From Echria macrotheca (Eukaryota > Ascomycota > Sordariomycetes > Sordariales > Schizotheciaceae), in NCBI GenBank assembly GCA_030411725.1, contig MU839828.1:1612001-1676000 (forward strand): 64,000 nt of DNA, in the 5' to 3' direction. Position 1 is the stretch's first letter, and each line of letters starts with the position of its first letter. Below the pieces are notes generated by a model that was not told where the DNA came from, searched no databases, and saw only the letters and a program-made list of their open reading frames with translations. This document shows, piece by piece, positions 34,391 through 46,035 of the stretch. The translations under genes were made by a program, and so were the position numbers.

Positions 34391-36358
34391 TCAGACCAGC
34401 TCCCACTCGGCAATGCCACACAAGGCATACCCCGTCCGCCCCTTCTTCCGCAACCACTCCGCCTTGGTTACCCCCCTCGCGTCCTGATTCCCAATCGACG
34501 TAAACCCATACATATTCAACTTCTGCCCGGGACACCCCAGGTCGCGCGCGGGTATATCCGCGCTCCACCAGAACCCGTCATAGTCCAAGGCGACCAGATC
34601 ATCCTTGCGCCCGTCAACGCCATGGATCTGAATCGCAAACAACATCTGCCCTCCTTTGTTGCCGTGCTTCTCAACCGTCCAGTGCTCGCATATCTTGCTG
34701 AAGCGGAACTGCACAATTTGCCCAGAATACACCTTGATGCGCTTCGCACGCGGCGTGAACCCGTACGGATTCAGCCCCTCGTCGACGCCGGACCCGTAAA
34801 GCGTCGCCGGCTCGCCCTCGTAGCCGCACGGCCCAAGGTAGTACTCGTCCCAGGTCGGCACGCGGCCGTCCTCCCGGAAGAAGTGGGCATCGTCGGCCGG
34901 GTAGTGCGTGAGACCGAATTCCTCATTTGTCCCGACGAACTCGTTTGGGCTGAATTTCTTTTCGTACTTGTTGTCTTTGCCCAAATGACCAGCGCCCCAG
35001 CAGGCGTCGAGCAGTTTCCACTTGCCGTCGTCGAGGCGCACCGCGTTCCAGGCGTGGCCGTCGGCGCTGCGGGGTGGTGGTCGATCGCCCGGCGCGACCG
35101 GTGAGTAGCCGTACCCCTTGCCGTGGCCGGTCACTACGATGCACTCGAGACCGGCGCGAAGAGCCAAACCCTCGTAGATGCCGGCGTAGCCTGAGCATAC
35201 GGCCTTTTGCTCGAAGATGCCTTCTTCCGGGGTGATGTGGCGGATGCAGTTGGTAAAGAAGCTATCGACGTCGTAGGCGATGTTGTGGTGACACCAGGTG
35301 AAGATGGCGCGGGCCTTGTCGGTGAGGGAGGGGAACGGATCACACAAGACGTGGGCGAGGTAGCCGACAACGTCCTGACGAGGAAGATTGGCGACCGGGA
35401 ACCGGGCCGCCACATTATCGGGGCCGGAGAAGTCACGGCATTTCAGACAATCGAGGCCCCGTGAGGGCGGAGCGGGTGGGGGGCGGCCGGCGGCCGAGCC
35501 CCGGCTGACCACGGCGTCGATCTGGGAGAGGCTCGGGCGGGAGCTCACGGGGATCGGGGGTGGCACTCCGTTCGTCTGTCGGTGGCCGGCGTTGAAACCA
35601 TTCTCAATGGCCGATTTGGGACGGTAGCTCGACGGCGGAGGGGGCAGCCTCCTGGGTGGAAGCCCCGGTGAAGTATCCTCGGTTTGATCTGCTGTCGGTG
35701 ATCTTGTTGGGCGCGAGGGCAACCGCGGGGGCAGGGATGGAGCTGGGGGATCCGCGATCCGCGACACTCTCGACGGGAGGGATGGCGATCTCGCGGCTGC
35801 TTCCTCCTCGGCTTTCTTTGCAGCTTCGCGCTCGCGTCTGGTGGGCGGCAAGGGCGGCAGGTTTGCATCCTCCAAAGTCGGTGGTAGCCTCCTCGTGGAC
35901 GACTGGCTGTCGGTCAAGGATAGATTTGACATGGCCGAGATGTCGGATGAGTTGGAGCCTCTGCGACTGACGTTAAGTCCCGAGGGCCGCCGCGAGGGCA
36001 GCTCCGGGGGCGGCGCCATTTGTTTTTGCGCATTGCGGGATGGCAGCGGCGGCGGACCGCCTCGAGACGGTGTTGGAGGAGGGGCAAGGGATCGCCTCCC
36101 CTCCGTCTCCTCTGTATTGCGGCGGGGCAGCGGTGGTGCATTTTCCGTCGCGGTTCGCGTCGGTCGTGGAGGCAGCGAGGGACTTTTCTGCATCGCCATA
36201 TTGCTCAGAACAGGTTCGGTCGCGGTCCTGGCTGGAGGAGGTGGTGGTGGTGGTCGCTTGCCCGCCGTCGAAGGGGGTGCCTGGAAGTTCTTCTGCTGGT
36301 TGAGAGCGGCAATGCGCTCGGCCAGCGTGGTAAATTTGGGCTCTTCAACCTCGGCCAT
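34391..36358 (-). CDS. Transglutaminase-like fold protein, Cyk3-like
   Basis: A single exon gives 655 residues. The N-terminal half (about residues 30-320) is Pro-rich with repeated PPLPxR and PSLPPR blocks, which are SH3-type ligands. The C-terminal half is a transglutaminase-like domain with Cys388 in QKAVCSGYAGIYEGLALRAG, His435 in SADGHAWNAVRL and Asp451 in KLLDACWGAGHLG, in the order and spacing of a papain-like triad. The region after it (LNPYGFTPRAKRIKVYSGQI) fits the Cyk3-type extension. Yeast Cyk3 acts in cytokinesis at the bud neck but starts with an SH3 domain. No SH3 domain is visible here, so orthology is uncertain; it could be a paralogous family. The gene ends 246 bp from RKM5, convergently. 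Confidence 0.82.
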   Translation of the reverse strand: MAEVEEPKFTTLAERIAALNQQKNFQAPPSTAGKRPPPPPPPARTATEPVLSNMAMQKSPSLPPRPTRTATENAPPLPRRNTEETEGRRSLAPPPTPSRGGPPPLPSRNAQKQMAPPPELPSRRPSGLNVSRRGSNSSDISAMSNLSLTDSQSSTRRLPPTLEDANLPPLPPTRREREAAKKAEEEAAARSPSLPSRVSRIADPPAPSLPPRLPSRPTRSPTADQTEDTSPGLPPRRLPPPPSSYRPKSAIENGFNAGHRQTNGVPPPIPVSSRPSLSQIDAVVSRGSAAGRPPPAPPSRGLDCLKCRDFSGPDNVAARFPVANLPRQDVVGYLAHVLCDPFPSLTDKARAIFTWCHHNIAYDVDSFFTNCIRHITPEEGIFEQKAVCSGYAGIYEGLALRAGLECIVVTGHGKGYGYSPVAPGDRPPPRSADGHAWNAVRLDDGKWKLLDACWGAGHLGKDNKYEKKFSPNEFVGTNEEFGLTHYPADDAHFFREDGRVPTWDEYYLGPCGYEGEPATLYGSGVDEGLNPYGFTPRAKRIKVYSGQIVQFRFSKICEHWTVEKHGNKGGQMLFAIQIHGVDGRKDDLVALDYDGFWWSADIPARDLGCPGQKLNMYGFTSIGNQDARGVTKAEWLRKKGRTGYALCGIAEWELV

Positions 36359-37635
36359 CTTGAGCTAAAGATGCAGTCGATTGACTAGCGGTTCGAAAAT
36401 AGCAGTGTGCGTTGGAAAACGCGTTGGTCAAATACTATCGAGGCCACAAGGCAGCCGCGGCGCAGCCCGGGCAGAGAGAGGGGAGCCGTTGGCACAGCCT
36501 TAACACCCACAGCACCATTCCCGCTCGGCTGCAGGGGGTTTGTTCATGGCTCATCTGCAACAGTGGCGTGGCGGTCATGGTGGGGACTGGGGAACTGGTC
36601 GACTTTTCCCATCATCGGCATCGCTTCTGTCATCCATTCGATGTGTATCCGAGACCTGGGCCGAATGTTTGTTTGCTTGCTCAATCCATGCGTGCCATGG
36701 AGCCCGAGACCGGGCCCTGGCGGCGCGCCTCGGCTGCGCAACTGGACATGATGACGGGAAACTGAGAACTGAAAAGTGAAAACCGCTTGCAGCAAAGGTG
36801 GAAATGCTGTTTGACGGGTGGGTCCATCCCCACCCCCACTTACACGATCCAGATTCGATCCACTCACCCACTCTCCACTGTGCCTTTCTCTTCGTCCAGA
36901 ATCCGGTCCAGGTCTTACACCGGTTTCTTTCAGGCTGCGACAGAACCAAGCAGTCGTGGTAATTGTACCTTCCGGAACCTATAAGAGGACCCTTCCGCCC
37001 CCGAGTCCTGAGTAACAATAGCGAGGCGCCAGACGGGCTTGTTTGGGAATCGGCAGCCCATGGCGACCAGACATCCAGGAGCTTATGGCTGATGCTCGAC
37101 GTGACTACAAGCTTGTATGACGCTTGCCTCGACGGACGTACGTGTAGACGATCACGCAGCTTCCCGGTGGTGGACTTTGCCCCTCGCACAGCGTTTTCTA
37201 GTGTGCTGTGCTGTAACTACCTAGCCTCGACCGAGTCTGGGTTCAGCCTCTCCCGATCGAGGCCCCGCACACTGTGCTGCAGCGCCCGGCCGTCGCAACA
37301 AGAGAAACTCAGACCAGTGCCTTCCCCGGCCCCGACCCTGGTCCGTTTGTAGGCCTTTGCCGCCCTTCCACACCCGCCCTGCTTCTGCGACACCCGCCGG
37401 CCTCAGAATTCCATCGAGTGTCGACTCCGACAAAAAATCTAGCACCGCCGGTCCGCTGCCTCGCTTTTGTTGTCCACTGCCCCGGCCATTGCACGTCCTC
37501 GCTCCCCATCTCTACGACTGCAACCCCGCCACCAAACTTCTCCCCAACCCCTCGTTTCGCAACACTCGCCTCTGCCTTCGCGATCGCCCCGACTGGCCTC
37601 GTCGAGCGTTTTCCTTCTCGGCGCGACGCGCAAGC
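36359..37635. promoter_or_regulatory. Divergent promoter region, Cyk3-like / F-box gene
   Basis: These 1.3 kb separate two start codons. The last 300 bp before the F-box gene are C/T-rich and keep the F-box frame open for 93 codons, but they have no ATG. No other feature is recognised. Confidence 0.4.
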
Positions 37636-40600
37636 ATGGCGGCCACTACCGCCGAAGAGACGCCCCCCAAGGAGGCCTTCAACTTCATGGGCCTGCCCAG
37701 TGAGGTGCAGAAGGAGATCTTCCATCATTGTACTCAAGGCGACCTCATCTGTCTGTCGCTGGTCTCGAAGCACTTCCGAGAACTCGCCGCCGCCCAGCTA
37801 TATCGGAACTTCCACATTGTCTTCCCCGATGAGGATGATCCGGCCTTCGACTCCCCTATTGATGGTCTCGCCGGCGGTCTCGATACTTTCGTGACGAGCG
37901 ACTACGACTATGCACAGCACCTGCGGGAGTTGTCGCTGGATACGCTGAGCGCGGGCGACAAGGCTGAGGCCGCATACAAGCCTTACCTCTATAGTGTTAG
38001 CTGTGGAAAGTTTATGAACACGTTACTGCTCATGACATTACGGAAAGCAGTATCCTTGGAGTCCTTCAGGTAAGTCCAAGCAGCCATCGCACTCAAACCC
38101 CGCTAACCTTGCTGGTTCCAGATGGAACATCCGCGTCGAGCTGAGCCGCCAAGTATATCGAGCCCTCCACCAAATCAAAGGTCTTAGCCATGTCCACATC
38201 AGGCTCCAAGATGGGCCTTCACTGTACGAGACGCCGCCGACACTCCCGTACGATAGCCCACAGCATGTCACGACGGTGTCGGCAGCAACCTTCACCCATT
38301 CGACCTTGTTTCCGAATCCCAATCTTCCGGTACCAGGGTTCATGATCCCGCCTGGTCCTTCTCTCTTCTACATTCCCGCTTCGAGCGCCCCACCACCTCC
38401 GATTCCGAAGCCAGCAATTAGGATGCGCCCGCCCAAGAAGTCAGTGGATGCGAAGGAGCCGCCAACCTTGTCCGGCTTCAAGAGACTCAAGAGCCTTTCT
38501 GTTCTGGATATCGACACATTGGATGTTGTTACGGAGATCAAGACGTGTGTGCGAAATTCCTCGATGACGCTTACGAAGCTCGAACTCTCCTTCTCGGACA
38601 AGTTGGCGATGCAGGCGCGGAAGCCTCCGCCGGATATGGATCCGGAGGACTCGGATCAGGACGATGAATTCCAGGTGGTAGCCGTCCAGGCTGCCGGGAC
38701 AAACTATAACGACGATGCCAGTGGCCCTGCGAGGGCTTTCCGAGCCCAAGAAGAAAAGAAGAGTCAGGAATCGGTTCTGGGCAGGATATTCGATCTGGAG
38801 CCGTATGTGGTCAAAAAGGCTCCTAAGAAGAGCCGCCAGAGGGAAAAGGAAGTCAAGGAGGAGCCAACCACAAATCCGGAACCCGAATTTCTCACAGCGC
38901 TGAAAACGCTAACAGACATCGTCAAGGATGTGAAGCTCAGCCCGGACCCGTCAACAACGCTCCAGGAATCCCTCGCGTCCCTTACGGTCATACAGGACGC
39001 GGCCAAAAGATATATGGCTTTTACAGAGAAAAAGCAGGGAGATGGTACGGAGGCAGGATCGAGCCAAGCAAGTCCAGGGCCGCAGGCATCCGCGACGGAA
39101 GGAACTTCTACAGGCGAAGCCATTAAGGAGGAGAGCTCTAAGGAGGAAATCCCTACTCCTGGAGAAACCACTAAGGAGGAAAGCTCCAGCGATAACTCAG
39201 TTGGTCTTTTCAGTCAATCTGCAGGTCCGAGGGCCAAGGAAGTACAGAAAGACGCGAGCCCGGATGACATCGATATTGAGCAGCCATTGGAGCAGCTTCT
39301 TGATGAGGGCCTGGATGCCCCGGCACCGGATCCGGTTCCTTCTCAAGCCGAAGCATCCAGTTCGAGCGCCGCGACCCCCCAGACCAATACTGTCCCTCCG
39401 GCCAGTACGTCGCCAGCCCAGGAGAAGGCGCTTTCCAATATGGCTGCGCAGGCGGCGAACTTCAAGGTCCTAGCGGAAAAGCTGCGCGAATATGAGTCTC
39501 AGGCCACGACGTGCTTTGCAGAGATCAAGAGGCTGCAAAATACCGACGCAGGATCGATCGATCACGCACGTATCTCGAAACTGCGGGATCAGATATCCCG
39601 AACCACTCGAGACATGGATGTTGTTCACAAGGAGATGACAATTGTCAAGGCCGAGGTCGGTGATGCAGAGCAGCAGTCTGTAGACGCCGACGGAATCGAG
39701 GCCCAGGGCCAGCGCGTCAGCGAGTATCTTCGGGCTACGAGAGGCATTGCGCTACAGTCGTTGAGCATTCACCTGATTCCTACCAAGGCCTCGGTGCTGT
39801 CTCGGGCGATTGATATAAGGGTACTCACGAGCATTACGCTGCTGAACGTCGGGCCGCAGGCACCCATCTGGGCCCAATTCCAAAAGGAGAACAAGGAGTC
39901 GCCATTGCCGCTCCGCAAGATTTTTACCGACAACGTGTCTTCGGTCTTTTTGACGTTTGTGTCCCAGCTGGAGGAGCTGCACGAGTTTTTTATTCTGGAA
40001 CGGGGTGCTAAGTACAAACCGGAGAGCTTTGCGCCCAAGACCAACACGACAATCGACCAGATCCGACGGCTCGTACTGAAGAAGCACATTTCGACGCTCA
40101 AGCGGTTGATGATCAAGAACATGGACGATCTGTCGTGGGATCTGAATGAGAAGGCGGTCACGTTGATTTGTAGACGTGGAAAGGAGCTGCAGGAGCTTGC
40201 GTGTAGCATGAACATTAAGGTGACGGTAAGTTTTTTGTCCCTTATATCCCCCTCCCAAAAGCTAATTTGTATCCAGCATACCTTCATGCAGAATCTTGCC
40301 GGGCTTATTTCTCTTCGCGCCCTGCACATCGTCCAGCTCCGCAACGAAGATACCTGCGTCTGGGTAATGCGCGAGACGAAGCGGTTTCTGATCGACAACC
40401 TCTGTCACAACCCGCACCTCAAGCTCGAGTGGATCTCGATCGATGACGATGACAGGGTCGAAAGGCTGATAAGGCAGTCGGACCTGCCTCCCAAGAAGAA
40501 GTCTACGTCGGAAAAAGCAAAGGGGAAGCAAAAGGCTCTTGTTGTGGGGGCGGACAATGCGTGGATGATGCCTCAAATTCAGCAGCAAGATCAGTGGGAC

Positions 40601-40753
40601 GCGGCCGGGGCGAGCAGTGATTCGGACGAGGATGAGGATGGATATGGCGGTGGGGGGAGTGATGTGAAGATTGAGACGGTTGACAATATTCACTTTTATG
40701 ATGTCTGGGGGGTGAGGATTTTTGAGAAGGAGGTTGTGGGGGGAAGGTTGTGA
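37636..40753 (+). CDS. Large F-box protein
   Basis: Three exons, 37636-38069, 38122-40225 and 40277-40753, give about 1004 residues. The N-terminal F-box reads FNFMGLPSEVQKEIFHHCTQ followed by GDLICLSLVSKHFRELAAAQ (residues about 14-55). F-box proteins tether substrates to Skp1-Cullin ligases. The middle (about 230-500) is low-complexity, Lys/Glu- and Ser/Thr-rich and probably disordered. A predicted coiled coil (KVLAEKLREYESQATTCFAE) follows, then a leucine-rich C-terminal region with repeat-like strands (LKRLMIKNMDDLSWDLNEKA). The substrate is unknown. Intron 2 (40226-40276) is 51 nt, contains no in-frame stop and is a multiple of three; standard splice sites and a GCTAAT branch support removing it. 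Confidence 0.85.
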
Positions 40754-40881
40754 GTTGGGACAAACGGGATGGTGGGTGAGGACAGGCAGTACATGGATAA
40801 GGCGGGAGGAAGTCTGGAGGTCTTGGAGTCAGTCCTCTTGGGATGTCTTGACCGGGGTTTATGTTTCTTCTTGGGGATCGA

Positions 40882-40933
40882 CATGGATATGGATATGGAT
40901 ATGGGGATACGGAACTGGAACTGGAACTGGAAC
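40882..40933. repeat. Two adjacent hexamer repeats (atggat and ggaact units)
   Basis: Three atggat-type units are followed at 40911-40933 by almost four ggaact units, just downstream of the F-box gene. Confidence 0.85.
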
Positions 40934-41152
40934 ATGGGAAGAACAGAACAGCGTGAATACCCCCGCCCGCCCGCCTCCATTTATCATATCATACTCTCTT
41001 CTGGGTTTGTTTTGTTTTATTATCTCCCGCTTGATACCATGAGGTTGGTTGGCTCTTTCTTTGTATCAACAGCGTCATTGAGTTTGACTTGTTTTGGTAG
41101 ACTCATGGGGATGGAACTGGGGATGGGGTTGGGTTAGGGGTTGGGGGAGTTT

Positions 41153-41186
41153 GTATGTAACGTATGTAACGTATGTAACGTATGTA
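41153..41186. repeat. Tandem gtatgtaac repeat, 3.8 copies
   Basis: Three perfect 9-base copies and a partial fourth form a short minisatellite in a convergent intergenic region. Confidence 0.9.
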
Positions 41187-42329
41187 CGGATACGGATTAG
41201 GTTTAGGCTTACACTAGGTTCGATTGTTGGTTGTTTCTTGTTTCGATGCGATTATGTCTAGTCCAGGCCGTCGGTATTGCCTTTTCCTACTTTCTGTTGA
41301 CGACTTTGCAATAGGACCATACCCAATTGACCAACCAGCCTTCTAAAAGGATTGTTAGACTTTCTAAGGTCAGCCAGCAACTTAGATCAAAGTGTGGTTA
41401 TATGCTAGCACGATAGCACGATCTGGGCCAGCCCTCCAGGATTGTGACTCTTTCCCCCATTTTCCTGCTTCTCTCCTTCCCTTCTTCCCGTCTTTCTCTT
41501 CTTCCCTCCTTTTCTCATTTTCCTTCTTCTATGTGAAGCATGGATGGGAATGGGGAATGGGAAAGGTGGTAAGGGTGCTCAATTAGAGTTTGGTGCGGTA
41601 TGGCTATTTGCTGTTTCCTAGATGCCCTAGAAGGTATTTACTGCCCTGTTGTGGTCGTGTAGGTATCTTGGTTGTTTGTGGACTGGCTGCTGTGGTGGTA
41701 TGCTGAGTGGCTTGGCCTTGGCCTTGGCCTTTTTGTGTGTCTAGATTAGGTTGGTAGGTGGGTAGGTAGGTACGTGTTGCTGGTATGTTGCGGTACGCTA
41801 CAGTACTCCCTTCTCTTCGTGCCAACTATGACCATCCAGGACCCTCCAGGACTGCCCAGGCAAGACCTAGAGGAGAGTCTTGGACTAGCTACCTTACGAG
41901 GTTGTGTGGATATACCCATCTCAGCCAGCCCAGCCCAGCCAGCTCAGTCTTCAGATCGGATCAACTGTCACAACGAAGTCGGGATTTGTCACTCTCGCCA
42001 GCTCCAAAACTGCAGAAAGAATACAGAAATGTATCCCGTGTCTCGTCATTTCTCATTATTGTCATCACCTCCCCTTTCCCTCGCGCAATGCCATGCCCTC
42101 CCGGACGGGATCAACCACCGAGCAGGCCTGCTATCTAAAAACATCCATCCATGCATCCCGGAATGTCATACTGACAGCCCTGCGAGATAAACCCGCGACT
42201 CGAAGCAGAACGAGAGATAAATACCTCCTGAGGATCAAAAATCCACTTTTGAGAACCACAAATTACCCTCCCAACTTTTTTTATCAAGAAGCATCATGTA
42301 TCCTCCCTCCCAGTGACAAGAAAGCAAAG

Positions 42330-44819
42330 TTACCACTCCAATGGCTCCTTCTTCGTCTCGCCCCGGTTCGTCTTGGGCACCGGTGCCGCCTTGACCGCCA
42401 ACTTGCCGCCCTGCCCCTTGCGCTTGAGATACCCCCTCCCGTCCAGCCAGGGCGTCTCGCGCGACATCTTCTTCTCAAACTCGGCAATCTTGTCCTCCAT
42501 CTGCATCGTCAGACCAATGTCGTCGAGACCATTGATCAGACAATGCTTGCGGAATTCATCAACTTCAAACCCGCAGATGGTCTCGCCCGAAGCCTTCTTG
42601 ATCAGCTGGTTCGGCAGGTCAACCTCAATCTCCCGCCCGGCGACGGCCTCAGCGTGGATCGCCTCCAGATCGGCCTTGTTCTTGATCGGGATCATGAGCA
42701 TGCCGTTCTTGAATGAGTTGTTGAAGAAGATATCGGCGAAAGACGGCGCGATAACCGTCTTGACGCCAAAATCGTTCAGGGCCCATGGCGCGTGCTCCCG
42801 CGAGCTGCCGCATCCAAAGTTCTCTCCCGTGCACACGATAATCTTGGCCTTGCGATAGGGCTCCCTGTTGAGGACAAAGTCGGGATTCTCCTCGCCATCC
42901 TTGAAGCGCATCTCGTAAAACAAAGCAGAGCCGAGACCAGTCCGCTTGATCGTCTTGAGAAACTGCTTGGGGATGATGGCGTCCGTGTCGATATTCGCCT
43001 TCTCCATTGGCGCCGCGATACCCTTGAGGACGGTGAACTTGGGCAAACCGGCGGCTCCCTTGGGAACCGATGTGTTGACCTGAGGGGAAGAGTCCTCGGG
43101 CTGGTCAGTGAGCATCTCCTTCTCCGTGTCGTCCGTCTCGATCCGCTCGTCGGGGTGAGCCTTGCCCGTTGAAGACTCCGGTACGATAGCGGCCTCGATG
43201 TGTGGGCTGCCCTGATACTGCGACAATTTCCTGACATCAGCCAGCTTGCCCACAATGGCAGCGGCAGCCGCCATCACAGGAGACATCAGGTGAGTCCGAC
43301 CCTGGGCACCTTGGCGACCCTCGAAATTCCGGTTGCTGGTGCTGGCGCACCTCTCCTTGGGAGACAGAATATCTGGGTTCATGCCGAGACACATGCTGCA
43401 GCCAGCTTCCCTCCACTCAAAGCCAGCTTCGGTAAATATCTTATCCAGGCCCTCGGCCTCGGCTTGGTCCTTGACAAGGCCTGAACCAGGAACGATCATA
43501 GCGCTCTTGATGTTGGCTGCCACCTTTTTGCCTCTCACAACTTGCGCTGCGGCGCGCAGGTCCTCGATTCTGGAGTTGGTGCATGAGCCAATGAAGACCT
43601 TGTCCACAACAACCTCTTCCATTGGCGTCCCGGCAGTCAAGCCCATGTACTCGAGCATGCGACGAGCCGCAGCCCTCCTGGATTCGGTAGGAAAGCTTTC
43701 GGGGTCCGGAACGACGCCGGTAATGGGGACCACATCCTCGGGGCTGGTACCCCAGGTGACGGTGGGAACGATATCCTTGGCGTCGATGAAGACGTCAATG
43801 TCGTACTTGGCGCCGGGATCCGACTGCAGGGACTTCCAGTAGGCAACCGCCTTGTTCCACTCATCTGAGCCGTACTGGGGAGCAAGGGGTCTCCCCTTCA
43901 GATACTCGAAAGTGATCTCGTCGGGTGCGACCATACCAGCTCTCGCACCGCCCTCGATTGACATGTTGCAGATTGACATACGGGCTTCCATGCTGAGGCC
44001 GCGGATAACGGACCCGGCAAACTCAATGACCGAGCCGGTGCCTCCAGCCGTGCCAATCTTGCCGATAGCATGCAGGATGACATCCTTGGAGCTGACACCC
44101 GGCGCCAGTTCGCCGTCGACTTGTATTCTCATGTTTTTGCTCCGCTTGGTGATCAAGCACTGAGTGGCCAAGACATGCTCCACTTCCGACTATCACGGCT
44201 CATGTTAGTCGCTTGTCCACAACAAAGAACGACAATTCTTACCGTGCCAATGCCGAAAGCAAGGGCGCCAAAGGCACCATGTGTAGACGTGTGGCTGTCA
44301 CCGCACACGACCGTGGTGCCGGGCAGTGTGAAACCCTGCTCGGGGCCAATGACATGGACAATCCCCTGCCTCTTGTCACTGAGGCCAAAGTATGTGATGC
44401 CAAAGTCCTTGACGTTCTCCTCCAGCGTCACGCACTGCGTCCGCGAGTCATCCTCCTTAATGAAGCTCGCAATGTCCTTGAGCGCCTTGCGGGTAGTGGT
44501 GGGAACATTCTTGTACAGTTAGCTCAGTGAAGCTCCCATTGTATGACCAAAACTCACATGATCAGTGGTGGCGAGGGTGCAGTCTGGTCTGCGGACCTTT
44601 CGGCCAGCGTTCTTCAGACCCTCGAAAGCTTGCTATCCAGATATCAGCACATGGCGCCAGTATGATAGACGGCAACAGGAGACCAACCGGAGAGGTGACC
44701 TCGTGGACGAGGTGGCGATCGATGTAGAGCAGGATGGTGCCGTCGAGCTTCTCGTCGACAATGTGGTCCTGAAAGACCTTGTCGTAGAGGGTCTGGGGTG
44801 CTTTCTCGGCGACCGGCAT
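42330..44819 (-). CDS. LEU1: 3-isopropylmalate dehydratase, fused large and small subunits
   Basis: Four exons, 44819-44688, 44632-44558, 44509-44243 and 44189-42330, give 777 residues, matching fungal Leu1. The enzyme isomerises 2-isopropylmalate to 3-isopropylmalate in leucine synthesis. The N-terminal LeuC part holds the aconitase-type cluster ligands: a Cys in VFIGSCTNSRIEDLR (near 360) and a pair in GCSMCLGMNPD (about 421-428). CGDSHTSTHGAFGALAFG lies earlier. The C-terminal LeuD part (from about 540) has CTGENFGCGSSREHAPWALN. The first three exons are short; introns are 55, 48 and 53 nt and each joint restores conserved sequence, for example HEVTSPQAFEGLKNAGRKVR. No mitochondrial presequence is apparent. 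No clear Leu3 or Gcn4-type site was found upstream. Confidence 0.97.
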
Positions 44820-46035
44820 CTTGTCGGTTGTGCTGCGCGCCGATTTACAAGGTTGGCCGATCTGGTGTTACCTTGAGCAAGAGATGGTGGACAATGCGCC
44901 GGCAAATACGCGCTGCCCCGATGCGAACCAGGAAAATGCTGCTGCCGAAAACCCAAGCTCGAATAAATGGTATCAACGTTGAAACGCGAAAAGAAAACCC
45001 GCCGAAAAACGTGTGGGAGAGAGAGAAAGAGGGAGAGAGATGGAGAGGAAGTTGCTCTGCGGAAGAGGAAAAAAAGTGGTGGTGGTTTGGGTGTCTCGAC
45101 GTCAAGAAAGGGTGTGGCAAAGCCCTGTCCGGCACCCACGGATCGAATCGGCGGTGGGAAAAGCACACGGGAGTCGGGTCACACAGCTTTTTTTTGCTAC
45201 TTTGCGCAAGGTAGATCCCTTATAATTACACAGAGAAAAACAAAGATTCTCTCATCGGAAGGGCAGGCCTGGCCACAGCGTTTTAAGAGCCTGCTGTTCC
45301 TTCCGTTTCTCCAACTCAATGACATCGAATCCGTGTCCGACGTCGGAGCACCTCCGATGCCCGGGCTCGACCCGGCATGCGGGGGTGGCACTGGCATTTG
45401 CAACGACAGCCCAGAGATTGGCCACTCAGCGCCGTGTGGGGTACCGAGATCCTCCTCCAGGCCTTCCGCGCCAGGGTACCGCAGCCCCGCCGACCGCAGA
45501 GAAAAAAAAATCATCTCAAGCTGTCTACCGGTACCACAGGTGTACTCTACTGTGCAGGCTTCCAGAAGCACCGACACGCAAGCGCGACAAAGTCTCCCTC
45601 GACTTCCGCAAACGGAGGAGCCCAGAGGGAAAAAGCGAGTCCAATTCGCAACCAAGCAACCCCCACCCGTGTCACATCACAGCCCACAAAGCATTGCAGC
45701 TGCTCAACTGCACCCGCCAGCCAGTGGTTGCTCCGGAGTGGCTTGCTGATCATCTGTCCAGTGACACCTCGTCCGTCGTCCAGACTCCATCCCGTCCACT
45801 ATCTCGATCTCCCCGTTTTAGGCCCGGTGCATAACGGCGACCTCATGTGCCAGGTTCCCTTCTTCGTCATTGAATCAATATCCTGTTGCACAACCCAGTG
45901 CCATCCGCGATGGGAAAGTATGCCGACATCTGCTCTAATCAACCGTCAATTCTGCTATTGGATACGTCTTCTGTTCCCCAATGTGCCAATCTAATCTGGA
46001 GCAACCGTCCTTTGTAATCCCCATTTATGCTGTGC
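44820..46035. promoter_or_regulatory. Intergenic region upstream of LEU1
   Basis: These 1.2 kb hold the LEU1 promoter and the 3' flank of the next gene on the same strand. Purine-rich runs occur near 45.0-45.08 kb. No regulatory site is assigned. Confidence 0.4.

Larger units (their letters stand above)
40754..42329. other. Convergent intergenic region with simple repeats
   Basis: These 1.6 kb between the F-box and LEU1 stop codons contain hexamer and 9-mer tandem repeats (listed separately) and pyrimidine-rich stretches near 41.46-41.53 kb. No gene is recognised. Confidence 0.5.

Noticed and set aside
41215..41228. B-box-like GGTTCGATT downstream of the F-box gene
   Set aside because: No T-arm pairing, acceptor stem or A box surrounds it, so it is not a tRNA gene.
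45520..45545. CCGG-type sequence upstream of LEU1 as a Leu3 site
   Set aside because: Only one half-site is present (CCGGTACC followed by non-matching bases), so the palindrome expected for Leu3 is incomplete.
44967..45749. 260-codon frame upstream of LEU1
   Set aside because: It is a basic, low-complexity translation of a purine-rich promoter stretch; no homology or domain is recognised.
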